64,000 nt of DNA, taken from assembly GCF_016725325.1 (NCBI RefSeq), contig NZ_CP068083.1, positions 1,798,001 through 1,862,000 on the forward strand, in the 5' to 3' direction. Position numbers and translations under genes: made by a program. The notes below the pieces were generated by a model. The model saw nothing but the letters and a program-made list of their open reading frames with translations, had not been told where the DNA came from and did not search any database. The stretch is from Sphingobacterium spiritivorum (GTDB taxonomy: Bacteria; Bacteroidota; Bacteroidia; Sphingobacteriales; Sphingobacteriaceae). Shown piece by piece: positions 7,952 to 17,107 of the stretch (positions within the stretch are counted from its first letter, which is position 1; each line of letters begins with the position of its first letter).

Positions 7952-10549
7952 ATGAACGCATTGCTTAAAGAAAAAATAAAGGGTTTTTCCCCAAAAACAT
8001 ATTGGAAAGAGATCGTAGCTATCTTCGTTATCCTTTTGGCTTTTTTCTTTTTCCGTAGTGAACGTAAAGAATTGGCGTCCATTCTTCCGCAATTGCAGCA
8101 GGCCGATCCTGTCTGGCTTCTTGGCGGAGTCTGTATTACGCTGCTATATATTCTTCTTCAGGGCTGGATGTACATACAGAGTTTCCGTACTATTGGAGCA
8201 TCTCTGCATCTTTCAGATGCTATAGAGCTTTTTTTAAAACGTAATTTTTTAAGTGTATTTCTTCCGGCAGGAGGAATCAGCTCGCTCGCCTATACCACGG
8301 CACAGCTACGCCGGCGCAAGCTCAAAGCTACACAAATCCATCAGGCGGGGGCGATTTACGGCTATGTCGGCCTGTTGACGGTATTTATTATCGGAGTTCC
8401 GGTTATTATCTACACGGTGTGGGATCATCGCAGTTTTAATGATGCCTGGCTGGCGTTGCTGGCATTAGGTCTGCTTTTGGGTATTGCTTTTGTTATTTTC
8501 TGGTCCTTTAGAACCAGAGGAAGGCTCTACGGGCTTGTGGAACGTCGGTTTCCTAAAGTAATCCATCAGATAGACGAAGTCTTTTCAGGTAGTCTGGACC
8601 GAAAGCATCTGTTGTATACCGTTCTTCTCTCTACTTTGATCGAATGCTGTGGTATTCTGCATGCCTTTATAAGTATGTATGCATTAGGTGTACACATCTC
8701 TTTCGAAGCTGCTGCAGTAGGCTATACGATTTCAGTGGTGCTGATGATTATTTCTCCTTTTCTAAGAGGACTGGGAGCTGTGGAATTTACGATGCTGTAC
8801 ATTTTTACAGCCTATGGATATGCGCACGATCAGGCTTTAGGAATTACATTACTGTATCGGGTATTTGAATTCTGGCTGCCTTTGTTTGCCGGAATTGTTT
8901 CGTTTTTATGGCGGGGAAAACAGCTTATTGTACGGATTCTTCCGGCGGTATCTATTTTCTTCTTGGGGCTTGTCAACCTGATTTCCGTTGCAACGCCTCC
9001 TCTCGCTGAACGGATGCGGCTGGAGAAATTTTATTTGCCGGCAGAAGCGATGCATGCTTCAAAGCTAATGGTACTGGTCATGGGAATAGCGCTTATGGTG
9101 ACATCAGCCTATCTCTTGAAGGGGCTTCGGTTAGCCTGGGTTGCGGCTATTATCTTTACGGTACTGTCGTTGTTCGGACATCTCGGAAAAGCCTTTGATT
9201 ACGAAGAATCTATCGTTGCTTTGCTCATCCTTTTCCTGTTGATGAGCAACCGAAGACAGTATAATATCAAGACAAATCTGAATTGGATCCGGATTGGATT
9301 TATAACATTTTTTACGGTTTTGACCGCAGTGGGGCTTTTCGAATTTTTGAGCTTCTATTTTATTGATAAAAAACACTTCGGAGAAGACTTTTCCTGGCAG
9401 GAATCGCTTTATCATACGATCCGCAGTTTTCTGTTGTTTTCGGATGATGAATTAGATCCGCGCACCAACTTCGGCCGCGATTTTCTCAACATCACGCGGT
9501 TACTGGGGCTGTGTTCCTGGTTGTTATTATTATATACTATTCTTCGCCCGAAGATCGTGCACCCCGAAAAAATACAGGAAGGTCACGAGCTGGAGAGAGC
9601 CAAGAGCCTCTTGCAGCTCTACGGACATTCCCCAATGGATTATTTCAAGGTATCTGCAGATAAACAGATCTATTTCTCTACGCTGACGGATGGATTTGTA
9701 TCTTATGCGACAGCCAATGAGTTTGCGATAGTACTCGACGAGCCTGTTTGTGAAGAAGAGGATAAGGAAGAAGTGATTGCTGAATTTGAAGAATATTGCC
9801 ACGGACTCGGGCTGAAGACGGCATACTACAGGGTAGATGAAAGTAGTCTGGTCTATTTCATGGATATGAAAAAGCAGAAAATCATCATTGGTCAGGAAGC
9901 TATTATGGAAACACGTTCGTTTTCCCTTAGCGGAAAAGATCGCAAGTCCTTACGAAACGGGCTTAATGCGCTCACAAAGAGAGGGTATAATGCGGAGATT
10001 CTGTATGCTCCCCACAGCTTTGATCTGGTAGAGGAACTACAAGCTGTCTCGCAGGAATGGTTAGTCTCATTTGGTAAAAAAGAGATGATCTTTTCACAGG
10101 GTATGTTTGAAGCCGAAACCATACAGTATCAGGATGTGATTGTCGTGAGAGATGAAGAAAAAAAAATACAGGCATTTTTAAACATTATTCCGGATTTTGC
10201 TCCTGAAGAATGCACCTATGATCTGATCCGTAAACGTGCTGAAGCTCCCGGCGGATGTACGGATGCACTTATTGTCGAATTAATAGGTTACGCACAACAA
10301 AAAAATCTGAATTACCTTAATTTAGGAATGATTCCTATGAGTGGACTCAGTAATCCGGACAATCCGGCAGAGCAGATTATGAAGTTTGCTTCCGAGAAAG
10401 TGGGAAGTTTTAAGCATTATCAGACGTTACGGAGTTTCAAGGAGAAATATGCAACTATCTGGGAAAATAAGTACCTTGTATTCAGTAATGATTTTGATTT
10501 ATTACAATTGCCTGTAGCGTTGACGAAGGTAATGAAGCCGGGAAAGTAG
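7952..10549 (+). CDS. mprF: MprF-type aminoacyl-phosphatidylglycerol synthase/flippase
   Basis: MprF proteins transfer an amino acid (usually lysine) from aminoacyl-tRNA to phosphatidylglycerol and flip the product across the inner membrane, lowering negative surface charge and sensitivity to cationic peptides. This 865-residue protein has the full arrangement: about 14 hydrophobic segments over residues 1-530, including the UPF0104-like flippase part (FLPAGGISSLAYTTAQLRRR), then a soluble DUF2156 synthase domain (SLSGKDRKSLRNGLN; LIVELIGYAQQKNLNYLNLGMIPMSG; FKEKYATIWENKYLVF). The transferred amino acid cannot be read from sequence. The next gene starts 13 bases downstream and encodes a VirJ/AcvB-like hydrolase, a family that includes lysyl-phosphatidylglycerol hydrolases. 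Confidence 0.9.
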   Translation: MNALLKEKIKGFSPKTYWKEIVAIFVILLAFFFFRSERKELASILPQLQQADPVWLLGGVCITLLYILLQGWMYIQSFRTIGASLHLSDAIELFLKRNFLSVFLPAGGISSLAYTTAQLRRRKLKATQIHQAGAIYGYVGLLTVFIIGVPVIIYTVWDHRSFNDAWLALLALGLLLGIAFVIFWSFRTRGRLYGLVERRFPKVIHQIDEVFSGSLDRKHLLYTVLLSTLIECCGILHAFISMYALGVHISFEAAAVGYTISVVLMIISPFLRGLGAVEFTMLYIFTAYGYAHDQALGITLLYRVFEFWLPLFAGIVSFLWRGKQLIVRILPAVSIFFLGLVNLISVATPPLAERMRLEKFYLPAEAMHASKLMVLVMGIALMVTSAYLLKGLRLAWVAAIIFTVLSLFGHLGKAFDYEESIVALLILFLLMSNRRQYNIKTNLNWIRIGFITFFTVLTAVGLFEFLSFYFIDKKHFGEDFSWQESLYHTIRSFLLFSDDELDPRTNFGRDFLNITRLLGLCSWLLLLYTILRPKIVHPEKIQEGHELERAKSLLQLYGHSPMDYFKVSADKQIYFSTLTDGFVSYATANEFAIVLDEPVCEEEDKEEVIAEFEEYCHGLGLKTAYYRVDESSLVYFMDMKKQKIIIGQEAIMETRSFSLSGKDRKSLRNGLNALTKRGYNAEILYAPHSFDLVEELQAVSQEWLVSFGKKEMIFSQGMFEAETIQYQDVIVVRDEEKKIQAFLNIIPDFAPEECTYDLIRKRAEAPGGCTDALIVELIGYAQQKNLNYLNLGMIPMSGLSNPDNPAEQIMKFASEKVGSFKHYQTLRSFKEKYATIWENKYLVFSNDFDLLQLPVALTKVMKPGK

Positions 10550-10562
10550 GAGAGGTCTATAT

Positions 10563-11243
10563 ATGAAAAAGAATTGGGGTTTATTGGGAGCACTTATGAT
10601 CTTAATGGTCGTACAGGCTCAACAAAATACGGTACCTATGAAAGAATGGCAGGGAAATACAAAAGTTCCGTTTATCTTATTTTTTAGTGGAGATGGCGGA
10701 TTGAATACTTTTTCAAGCAATCTTTGCAGTACATTGGCAAATAAGGGATATAGTATTTCTGCTGTGGATTCCAAAAAGTATTTCTGGAATAAGAAGAGTC
10801 CCCAGCAGCTTGCCACTGATATGGCTGGCTACCTTCATAAGATACTGGACAAAAGACCTAATACGCAATTTGTCATTGCGGGATTCTCTTTTGGTGCCGA
10901 TGCGGTTCCCTTTCTTGTAAACAGGCTTCCTGCAGATCTCAAAAGCAAGTTGTATCGCGCTGTCATGATAGAACCTTCCACATCTACCGATCTGGAGATT
11001 CATCTGGCAGATATGGTCGGCCGGAGTCATGTGAAAAGAAGCCTCGATGTCATTGCTGAAATAAATAAAATAGAAAATACACAAACCCTTCTGTTGATGG
11101 GAAACGATACCCGGGATTTTCCTTCCTCACAACTAGCCACAAAACATGTGCGTATTCAGGTACTGAAAGGGGACCATCATTTTGACGGACATGAAGATGA
11201 GGTGGCGAATGCTGTGATCTCCGAGCTGACATCGCATCATTAA
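10563..11243 (+). CDS. virJ: VirJ/AcvB-family alpha/beta hydrolase, probable aminoacyl-PG hydrolase
   Basis: A 226-residue exported alpha/beta hydrolase: N-terminal signal (LGALMILMVVQAQ), then FILFFSGDGGLNTF, which is the VirJ/AcvB hallmark, the nucleophile elbow GFSFGADAVPF, a mid-protein MIEPS strand, and the catalytic His in LKGDHHFDGHEDEV. Agrobacterium AcvB is established as a periplasmic lysyl-phosphatidylglycerol hydrolase working opposite the MprF-like LpiA. The 13-base spacing behind mprF here suggests the same synthesis/turnover pairing (inference). The signal peptide places it in the periplasm, where the flipped lipid would be accessible. Confidence 0.82.
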   Translation: MKKNWGLLGALMILMVVQAQQNTVPMKEWQGNTKVPFILFFSGDGGLNTFSSNLCSTLANKGYSISAVDSKKYFWNKKSPQQLATDMAGYLHKILDKRPNTQFVIAGFSFGADAVPFLVNRLPADLKSKLYRAVMIEPSTSTDLEIHLADMVGRSHVKRSLDVIAEINKIENTQTLLLMGNDTRDFPSSQLATKHVRIQVLKGDHHFDGHEDEVANAVISELTSHH

Positions 11244-11362
11244 GAATCAATTTGACAATGTAGATGCCTGAAAGCGGCATAATATCCTTATTTTTATATT
11301 TTAAAAGAAGAAAAGGTTGATATCGGCAGATTATTAAACAGCTTCTACTATTTACTTTGTAT

Positions 11363-11944
11363 ATGTTAGGATTGAAATTATTAACGGATCCCCGTTGGGC
11401 AAATATTGCAGAATCTAATTTAGAGGAGATTCTTACAGATCACGCATGGTGTGAACAAAAAGCAGCAACAAATGCTATTTCACTGATTACGTATAACTCT
11501 GAACATGAAGATCTTGTGCACGAATTGACGGCAATTGCTATTGAAGAAATGCAACATTTTCAGATGGTTATAGAGATTATCCGGGAAAGAGGGTATACGC
11601 TGGGAAGAGAACGTAAAGATGACTATGTCGGCCAGCTGATGAAGTTTTCAAAAAAAGACGGAAGCCGTAATATGGCTTTTATTGATCGCCTGCTTTTTGC
11701 GGCTATGATTGAAGCGCGAAGCTGCGAACGGTTCAGAGTATTATCCCAGAATATCAAGGATCAGGATCTTGCCAAATTCTACCATGACCTGATGGTCTCT
11801 GAGGCAAATCATTATACTACATTTCTGAATTTTGCGAGAAAATATTCTACAGATGTAGATGTTGACAAGCGGTGGAAAGAATGGCTGACTTTTGAAGGAG
11901 AATTGATTCAGAGCTACGGTAATAAAGAGCTTATTCACGGGTAA
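11363..11944 (+). CDS. miaE: tRNA-(ms2io6A)-hydroxylase
   Basis: MiaE hydroxylates the isopentenyl side chain of ms2i6A at position 37 of tRNAs using a carboxylate-bridged di-iron centre. The 193-residue all-helical protein shows the expected ligands: Glu in ESNLEEILTDHAWCEQKAA, the EEMQHFQ pair, Glu in MIEARSCERF and the EANHYTTF pair. The frame opens with a TTG two codons earlier; ATG 11363 (MLGLKLLTDPRW) is the natural start. It appears monocistronic, following the mprF-virJ pair by 119 bases. Confidence 0.92.
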   Translation: MLGLKLLTDPRWANIAESNLEEILTDHAWCEQKAATNAISLITYNSEHEDLVHELTAIAIEEMQHFQMVIEIIRERGYTLGRERKDDYVGQLMKFSKKDGSRNMAFIDRLLFAAMIEARSCERFRVLSQNIKDQDLAKFYHDLMVSEANHYTTFLNFARKYSTDVDVDKRWKEWLTFEGELIQSYGNKELIHG

Positions 11945-12043
11945 GTATCACAGATATATTTTCATAACAAGCGTTTCTTATCATAGATCAATGCAGGCAC
12001 AACCAATCTTATCTAATTTTGTTGATATAAAATGGGAAATATT

Positions 12044-13084
12044 ATGGAATTAGGAATAGGAATGTTTGGGGATCTTCAAATAGATTCTTCGACCGGCAAG
12101 ATACAGGCACCACAGGAGCGCTTACATCAAATTATTGAAGAGGTCAAGCTGATGGATGAAGTCGGTCTGGATTTCTTTGGAATGGGAGAACACCACCGTG
12201 CAGACTATGCTGTAGCTGCTCCGGAGATTATTTTAGCAGCGGCAGCATCCGTTACTAAAAATATCAAATTGGGTAGTGCAGTTTCTGTATTAAGTTCTGC
12301 CGATCCGGTTAAGTTATATCAGGATTTTGCTACCGTAGATTTACTTTCCAACGGTCGTGCTGAAATCATGGCCGGCAGAGGTTCTTTTATTGAATCATTT
12401 CCATTATTTGGATACAAATTAGAAGATTATAGTGAGCTTTTTGAAGAGAAATTAGATCTGTTGCTCCGTATCAATAAACAACAAACGGTTAACTGGACAG
12501 GTAAGTTCAGACCATCACTCATTAATCAGGAGATATTCCCGAGAGCTGTGCACAACGAACTTCCGATCTGGATCGCTGTCGGCGGAACGACTTCTTCTGT
12601 AATTCGTGCCGGTAAATTGGGCCTTCCGGTAATGTTTGCCATAATCGGAGGAGCTGCGGAGCAATTTCAGCCTTTGTTCGAGATGTACCGTCAGGCTTAT
12701 GAAGACAACGGACATGATATGAATAAATTTCAGGTGGGTGTACACATGCATGCCTTCTTTGGTGAAGACAGTAGAAAAGTAGCGGAGTACTACTATCCTG
12801 TATATGCTGCTCAGATGAACAGAATCGGTAAGAGCCGCAACTGGCCTCCTTACCAAAGATCACAATATGATTTTGGTCGTTCTATCCATGGACACCTGAT
12901 CATCGGAAGTGAGAATGAAGCCATAGAAAAAATCCTTCATGTACAGGAAATGTTTGGTTTGACACGTTTCTCAGCACATATGGATGTCGGTAGTCCGGAT
13001 CACGATATGATGATGAAATCTATAGAAATATTCGGTACAAAAATAGCTCCGGCGGTTAAAAAAGCATTAGCTAAAGCCGAATAA
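12044..13084 (+). CDS. LLM-class flavin-dependent oxidoreductase
   Basis: A 346-residue bacterial-luciferase-like monooxygenase with the TIM-barrel signatures MELGIGMFGD, LDFFGMGEHHRADYAVAAPEI, IKLGSAVSVLSSADPVKLYQDFATVDLLSNGRAEIMAGRG (described by parts: nonprolyl cis segment and phosphate-binding AGRGSF) and PIWIAVGGTTSSVIRAGKLGLP. Members use FMNH2 or F420; nothing identifies the substrate. A -7-like box TAATTTTG lies at 12014-12021. The ATG at 12032 would leave almost no leader, so ATG 12044 is preferred, but either is possible. Confidence 0.85.
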   Translation: MELGIGMFGDLQIDSSTGKIQAPQERLHQIIEEVKLMDEVGLDFFGMGEHHRADYAVAAPEIILAAAASVTKNIKLGSAVSVLSSADPVKLYQDFATVDLLSNGRAEIMAGRGSFIESFPLFGYKLEDYSELFEEKLDLLLRINKQQTVNWTGKFRPSLINQEIFPRAVHNELPIWIAVGGTTSSVIRAGKLGLPVMFAIIGGAAEQFQPLFEMYRQAYEDNGHDMNKFQVGVHMHAFFGEDSRKVAEYYYPVYAAQMNRIGKSRNWPPYQRSQYDFGRSIHGHLIIGSENEAIEKILHVQEMFGLTRFSAHMDVGSPDHDMMMKSIEIFGTKIAPAVKKALAKAE

Positions 13085-13149
13085 ATAAGGATTCGTTTTT
13101 CTTTTATGGAATTTGATTTGATGCTGCATCATGTCTAAAATTCAAAAAA

Positions 13150-13998
13150 ATGAAAAATGTACAACGAATCTTGTTAATAGGATCAGCAGTACTGGTCCTA
13201 TTTTCGTGTAATAAGCTTTCGGACTCCTCTAAGGTCGCTTTGTCCGAGCCTGATGCAGCAGAACCTATGGAGCTGAAACTGGAAGATCAGAGTGAGCCGA
13301 ATGCTGCGGTTGATGCCGCGGCAAAGGTGAGTCTGGTTGTGCCCCAGAAAAAAATCATCAAGACAGGATCTGTTTCTGTGGAATCCCGGGACGTAGCGAA
13401 AAGTAAAAAATCTCTCGATGCGCTGGTCAGCAAACATAAAGGGTTCTATGAGGAAGAGACACTTTCAAAAGGAAATTCAATAGCCTCGTATAATCTTAAT
13501 ATCCGGATTCCTGTACAAGACTATGAAGCATTCATTGCAGAACTGGAAGGCGGGAAGGACAATATTACAAGTAAGAGCATTCAGTCTCAGGATATGACCG
13601 GGCAGTATTATGATCTGGACTCGCGGCTGAAAAGTAAAAAAGCCTACCTCCAACGTTATACAGAATTGCTTGGCAAAGCCCGGAATGTCAAGGAGATCTT
13701 AGAGATTGAGGAGCAGATACGGGTTATTCAGGAAGAAATTGATGCAACGGCTGCTTCTCTCAAATCTTTAAGTGAACAAGTCGCATATAGTACGCTTTCA
13801 GTTTATCTTTATCAGGAACAATCCAATATTTCCATCGGGGCAGACAGCTTTGGCACCAAGCTAGTGGATGCAGTTCGTTTCGGGTGGACTGCATTAGAAA
13901 CCTTCTTTATTATCCTGATTCGAATCTGGCCGTTTTTACTGATCGGAGTATTGGGATTCGTATTTATCCGCAAATATAAAAAGCGCAGGAAACAATAA
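13150..13998 (+). CDS. DUF4349 domain lipoprotein
   Basis: A 282-residue envelope protein. It starts with a lipoprotein signal (VLFSCNK), has a low-complexity linker to about residue 65, then a DUF4349 domain (IIKTGSVSVESRDV; YNLNIRIPVQDYEAFIAEL; GQYYDLDSRLKSKKAYLQRY) with a central coiled coil around EILEIEEQIRVIQEEIDA, a SEQVAYSTLSVYLY strand, and a C-terminal transmembrane helix (FFIILIRIWPFLLIGVLGFV) with a basic tail. Having both a lipid anchor and a C-terminal helix is normal for the family. Function unknown. Confidence 0.85.
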   Translation: MKNVQRILLIGSAVLVLFSCNKLSDSSKVALSEPDAAEPMELKLEDQSEPNAAVDAAAKVSLVVPQKKIIKTGSVSVESRDVAKSKKSLDALVSKHKGFYEEETLSKGNSIASYNLNIRIPVQDYEAFIAELEGGKDNITSKSIQSQDMTGQYYDLDSRLKSKKAYLQRYTELLGKARNVKEILEIEEQIRVIQEEIDATAASLKSLSEQVAYSTLSVYLYQEQSNISIGADSFGTKLVDAVRFGWTALETFFIILIRIWPFLLIGVLGFVFIRKYKKRRKQ

Positions 13999-14026
13999 AA
14001 TTTACTGCTGTCTTTTGTGAGAAATG

Positions 14027-14060
14027 ATGCCGCTATACCTGAAAATAGCGGCATTTTTTG
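14027..14060 (+). terminator. Rho-independent terminator
   Basis: A perfect 10-bp stem (ATGCCGCTAT at 14027-14036 with ATAGCGGCAT at 14045-14054) followed by six Ts. It terminates the DUF4349 gene. Confidence 0.85.
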
Positions 14061-14186
14061 ATGAATAAATAGCGGTAAAATGTATCTTATACACGTAAAC
14101 GTTTTCGTAATTTTTTCGTTGTAAACGCAAGAATATTAAGCGTATAGATCATTATATTTGGTTGATACCAATCAAATAAACTACTT

Positions 14187-15878
14187 ATGAACAATCTAAA
14201 AACACTAATACTGGTGGGGGTGTTGGGCATGCTGTACGCTTGTCAGAAACCCAATGTAACGGATACACAATCCGATTCAAAACTTTCCAATACAAATACT
14301 GTTGCCAACCTCCCGCTGAATGCCGGTGGCTTTGTTTCGAATGCCAGGAACCTGAATATCATTTATTTTGTTCCGTCCGATAATCCGGCAGTAAGTGGTT
14401 ACAAAGAACGGTTGAGTGATCTGCTGATTCATTTTCAGGGATTTATTACAGCGGAGATGATCCGTAACGGATATGGAGGCAAAACTTTAGGACTTCCGTT
14501 GGACAGTACGACTAATCGTGTAAAAATTATAACAATACAGGGCGCGCAACCTCAGGCAAATTACCCATATAGTACAACAGCTGCGAATGCCATTATAAGT
14601 GAAATAAATGCGTATAGATCCACCCATCCGCAGGAATTTTCTACGACTTATCACAATCTGATTATTTTGCCTCAACGTACAGATGGCGGTGGGCAGCCTT
14701 TCTTCGGCCTTGGAAGAAATTGTTTTGCCCTCGATAACCCTAACATCAGTCTGGCGGCTATGCCAACTACGACATCGGCCTATATCGGCGGACTGTTCCA
14801 TGAGTTGGGACATGGATTAAACCTGCCTCACAACAAAGAGAAAGTCTCAGAAGCTCTGGTATTAGGAACCTCATTAATGGGAAGCGGAAATTCTACTTAT
14901 GGTAAGACCGGCAAAAAAACCTTTCTTTCAGAAGGAGATTGTGCTATATTATTTCGCAATGAACTGTTTCAGCCTTCTGTCGTTCCCGGACAATATGGAA
15001 GTCTGACTACAAATGCTTCTCTTACAGAAGCGTATTACAATACAGCAACATCAAAAATGGTTATTTCTGGAACATTTACCAGTAATCAGACATTGGCAAA
15101 CGTCCTTTACTACTTTGACCCTGTCAGTAGTCCGACGAATACAGATCATGACTCTCCTATGTGGGTAAATGCTCCTTCCGGAAATACATTTCATATAGAA
15201 ATGCCTGTAAGTGATTTACATTCCTTAGGCAATACATCCTATAATTTTACAATACGGTTGCTTGCTGAAAATGGGAACATCAGCGCTAAGGGATATTCTT
15301 TCAGCTTTGTAAACGGAATTCCAAAATTTGCAGGAAATACAACTACCGTAACACAAAACTGTTCTTACGGAGGATATAATATTACGCTTCCATATGGTTC
15401 TTATACCACAGCAGAGTTGATCGCGTTAGGAGTTGCAAATAATGATGTTTCCGGGATAAAAGTGCCGATGACCGGCGTTAGAGTGAGGTTATATGATCAG
15501 GACAATTTTGCCGGAACTCCGCTGCTCATGACTGCAAGTGCAGACTGTCTGGCAGGAAGTTATGGTTTTAATGATAAGACCAGTTCTGTCATTGTCGAGC
15601 CTTATGGTGGCGGGGGTACAGCCAAATTTTATAAACATTGCAGTTATGGAGGATATGAAGTCGAGCTGCCGGTCGGAGGATATACAACAGCAGAATTAGT
15701 CGCTAAAGGGATCTCAGATAATGATATTTCCGGAGCATTATTGTCTCCGAATATACGGGTAACACTTTACGATCAGGACTATTTTAAAGGCAGTAGTTAT
15801 GTATTGAATGCCTCTAACAGTTGTATTACATCATTTAATGATAAGGCATCTTCCGTGCTTATAGAATATGTGAATTAA
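14187..15878 (+). CDS. Metzincin-like zinc metalloprotease lipoprotein with two beta/gamma-crystallin repeats
   Basis: A 563-residue surface or periplasmic lipoprotein (lipobox YAC, Cys19). Residues 205-215 read HELGHGLNLPH, an HExxHxxxxxH zinc site (His205, Glu206, His209, His215) with Asn where metzincins usually have Gly; Met231 in GTSLMGSGN fits a Met-turn. A strand-rich linker covers about residues 265-385. Two tandem repeats at about 391-472 and 484-561 each contain C-SYGGY, YTTAEL, an NDxSG motif (418-423 and 511-516), LYDQD and an NDKxSS motif (462-467 and 551-556). The latter two match the double calcium-binding signature of microbial beta/gamma-crystallin domains. Probable secreted calcium-stabilised protease; substrate unknown. 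Bounded by terminators on both sides, so monocistronic. Confidence 0.75.
   Translation: MNNLKTLILVGVLGMLYACQKPNVTDTQSDSKLSNTNTVANLPLNAGGFVSNARNLNIIYFVPSDNPAVSGYKERLSDLLIHFQGFITAEMIRNGYGGKTLGLPLDSTTNRVKIITIQGAQPQANYPYSTTAANAIISEINAYRSTHPQEFSTTYHNLIILPQRTDGGGQPFFGLGRNCFALDNPNISLAAMPTTTSAYIGGLFHELGHGLNLPHNKEKVSEALVLGTSLMGSGNSTYGKTGKKTFLSEGDCAILFRNELFQPSVVPGQYGSLTTNASLTEAYYNTATSKMVISGTFTSNQTLANVLYYFDPVSSPTNTDHDSPMWVNAPSGNTFHIEMPVSDLHSLGNTSYNFTIRLLAENGNISAKGYSFSFVNGIPKFAGNTTTVTQNCSYGGYNITLPYGSYTTAELIALGVANNDVSGIKVPMTGVRVRLYDQDNFAGTPLLMTASADCLAGSYGFNDKTSSVIVEPYGGGGTAKFYKHCSYGGYEVELPVGGYTTAELVAKGISDNDISGALLSPNIRVTLYDQDYFKGSSYVLNASNSCITSFNDKASSVLIEYVN
15357..15869 (+). repeat. Tandem crystallin-like coding repeat
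   Basis: Two degenerate coding repeats, about 15357-15602 and 15636-15869, separated by a glycine-rich linker (PYGGGGTAK). The protein-level identity is high around SYGGY, YTTAEL and LYDQD while the DNA has diverged, indicating an old internal duplication. Confidence 0.7.
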
Positions 15879-15901
15879 TAGTAAAACAGGTGATTGATAG
15901 T

Positions 15902-15934
15902 AGGCTGCTTCGGAGACGGAGTAGCCTTTTTTTG
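15902..15934 (+). terminator. Rho-independent terminator
   Basis: AGGCTGCTTC at 15902-15911 pairs with GGAGTAGCCT at 15918-15927 (two G-T pairs), followed by a run of Ts. Ends the metalloprotease transcript. Confidence 0.8.
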
Positions 15935-15978
15935 ATACTGCTGTGTCATTAGAAAAGACGGATTTCCAAAATTTACCG

Positions 15979-15986
15979 TAACTTTG
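15979..15986 (+). promoter_or_regulatory. Putative -7 box of rlmN
   Basis: TAACTTTG matches the Bacteroidota TAnnTTTG box and ends only four bases before the GTG start codon at 15991, so the transcript may be leaderless. No convincing -33 TTG was found. Confidence 0.4.
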
Positions 15987-15990
15987 CGCC

Positions 15991-17049
15991 GTGGCAGTAA
16001 AAAGTAACATCATCGACATCAGAAGTTTAACACTCGATCAGCTGAAGCAAAAGTTAGTTGAAATGGGAGAGCAGGGATTCCGCGCCAAGCAGATATATGA
16101 ATGGCTGTGGCAGAAATCCTGTACAGATTTTGATGAGATGAGCAACCTGAGTAAAGCATTGAGAGACACATTGAAGGCAAATTTTGCTATTAATGCTGTG
16201 ACTGTCAAAGAATCGCAGGTCAGTTCAGACAGAACTATAAAAAGCTCTTTCTGGCTTTATGATAACAATGTTATTGAAGGTGTACTTATTCCTACTACCG
16301 ATCGTATGACTGCATGTGTCAGTTCTCAGGTGGGATGTAGTCTTACCTGCAAGTTTTGTGCAACCGGATATATGGACCGTAAACGCAACCTGAATGCAGA
16401 TGAAATATATGACCAGGTCGTATTGATCAGCAGGCAGGCTGAAGAAAAATACGGACAGCCTCTTACAAATATCGTATATATGGGTATGGGCGAGCCTTTG
16501 CTTAACTATGCCAATATGATGAAGTCTGTAGAACGGATTACCTCTCCGGATGGTTTGAATATGGCCGCTAAACGGATCACCGTATCTACTGCAGGTATCG
16601 CCAAAATGATCAAAAAATTGGGTGATGATGGAGTGAAGTTTAATCTGGCACTTTCTTTACATGCAGCTAATGATGAGAAGCGTAATGAAATCATGCCTAT
16701 CAATGAGCAAAATACACTGAAAGCTCTTGCTGAATCCCTGAAATACTTCTACTTAAAAACCAAAAGTCCGATCACCTTCGAGTACATAGTCTTTAATAAT
16801 TTTAATGATGAACTTGAAGATGCGAAAGAGCTGGCCCGTTTTTGTAAACATGTACCAAGCAAAGTCAATCTTATTGAGTACAACCCCATATCATTAGCAG
16901 ATTTTACCAATGCTGATGCCGATAAAATAGATGTTTTCGCTGAATATCTGCGTAGTCAGGGCATCATCACAAATGTACGACGTAGCAGAGGCAAAGATAT
17001 AGATGCTGCCTGCGGACAGTTAGCGATCAAAGAAGAGGAAGCTGTCTAG
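15991..17049 (+). CDS. rlmN: 23S rRNA (adenine2503-C2)/tRNA A37 methyltransferase RlmN
   Basis: A radical-SAM methyltransferase that methylates C2 of A2503 in 23S rRNA (and A37 of some tRNAs). The 352-residue protein has the N-terminal accessory domain (GFRAKQIYEWLW), the 4Fe-4S motif CSLTCKFC (Cys116, Cys120, Cys123), the MGMGEPLLNY SAM-binding segment, SLHAANDEKRNEIMPIN, and the C-terminal catalytic Cys in DAACGQLA (Cys341). The start is GTG; no ATG lies upstream in frame close by, and the next Met (EMGEQGF) would remove conserved sequence. Confidence 0.95.
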   Translation: MAVKSNIIDIRSLTLDQLKQKLVEMGEQGFRAKQIYEWLWQKSCTDFDEMSNLSKALRDTLKANFAINAVTVKESQVSSDRTIKSSFWLYDNNVIEGVLIPTTDRMTACVSSQVGCSLTCKFCATGYMDRKRNLNADEIYDQVVLISRQAEEKYGQPLTNIVYMGMGEPLLNYANMMKSVERITSPDGLNMAAKRITVSTAGIAKMIKKLGDDGVKFNLALSLHAANDEKRNEIMPINEQNTLKALAESLKYFYLKTKSPITFEYIVFNNFNDELEDAKELARFCKHVPSKVNLIEYNPISLADFTNADADKIDVFAEYLRSQGIITNVRRSRGKDIDAACGQLAIKEEEAV

Positions 17050-17107
17050 CCGGTTTTCTATTTTCATTATCATTGGTTAACTTTAAGCAAACCAATGACT
17101 TGAATGT

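Noticed and set aside
12515-12863. Two overlapping 113-codon minus-strand frames inside the luciferase-like gene
   Set aside because: They are in different frames of the same antisense stretch and match nothing; the sense gene explains the openness.
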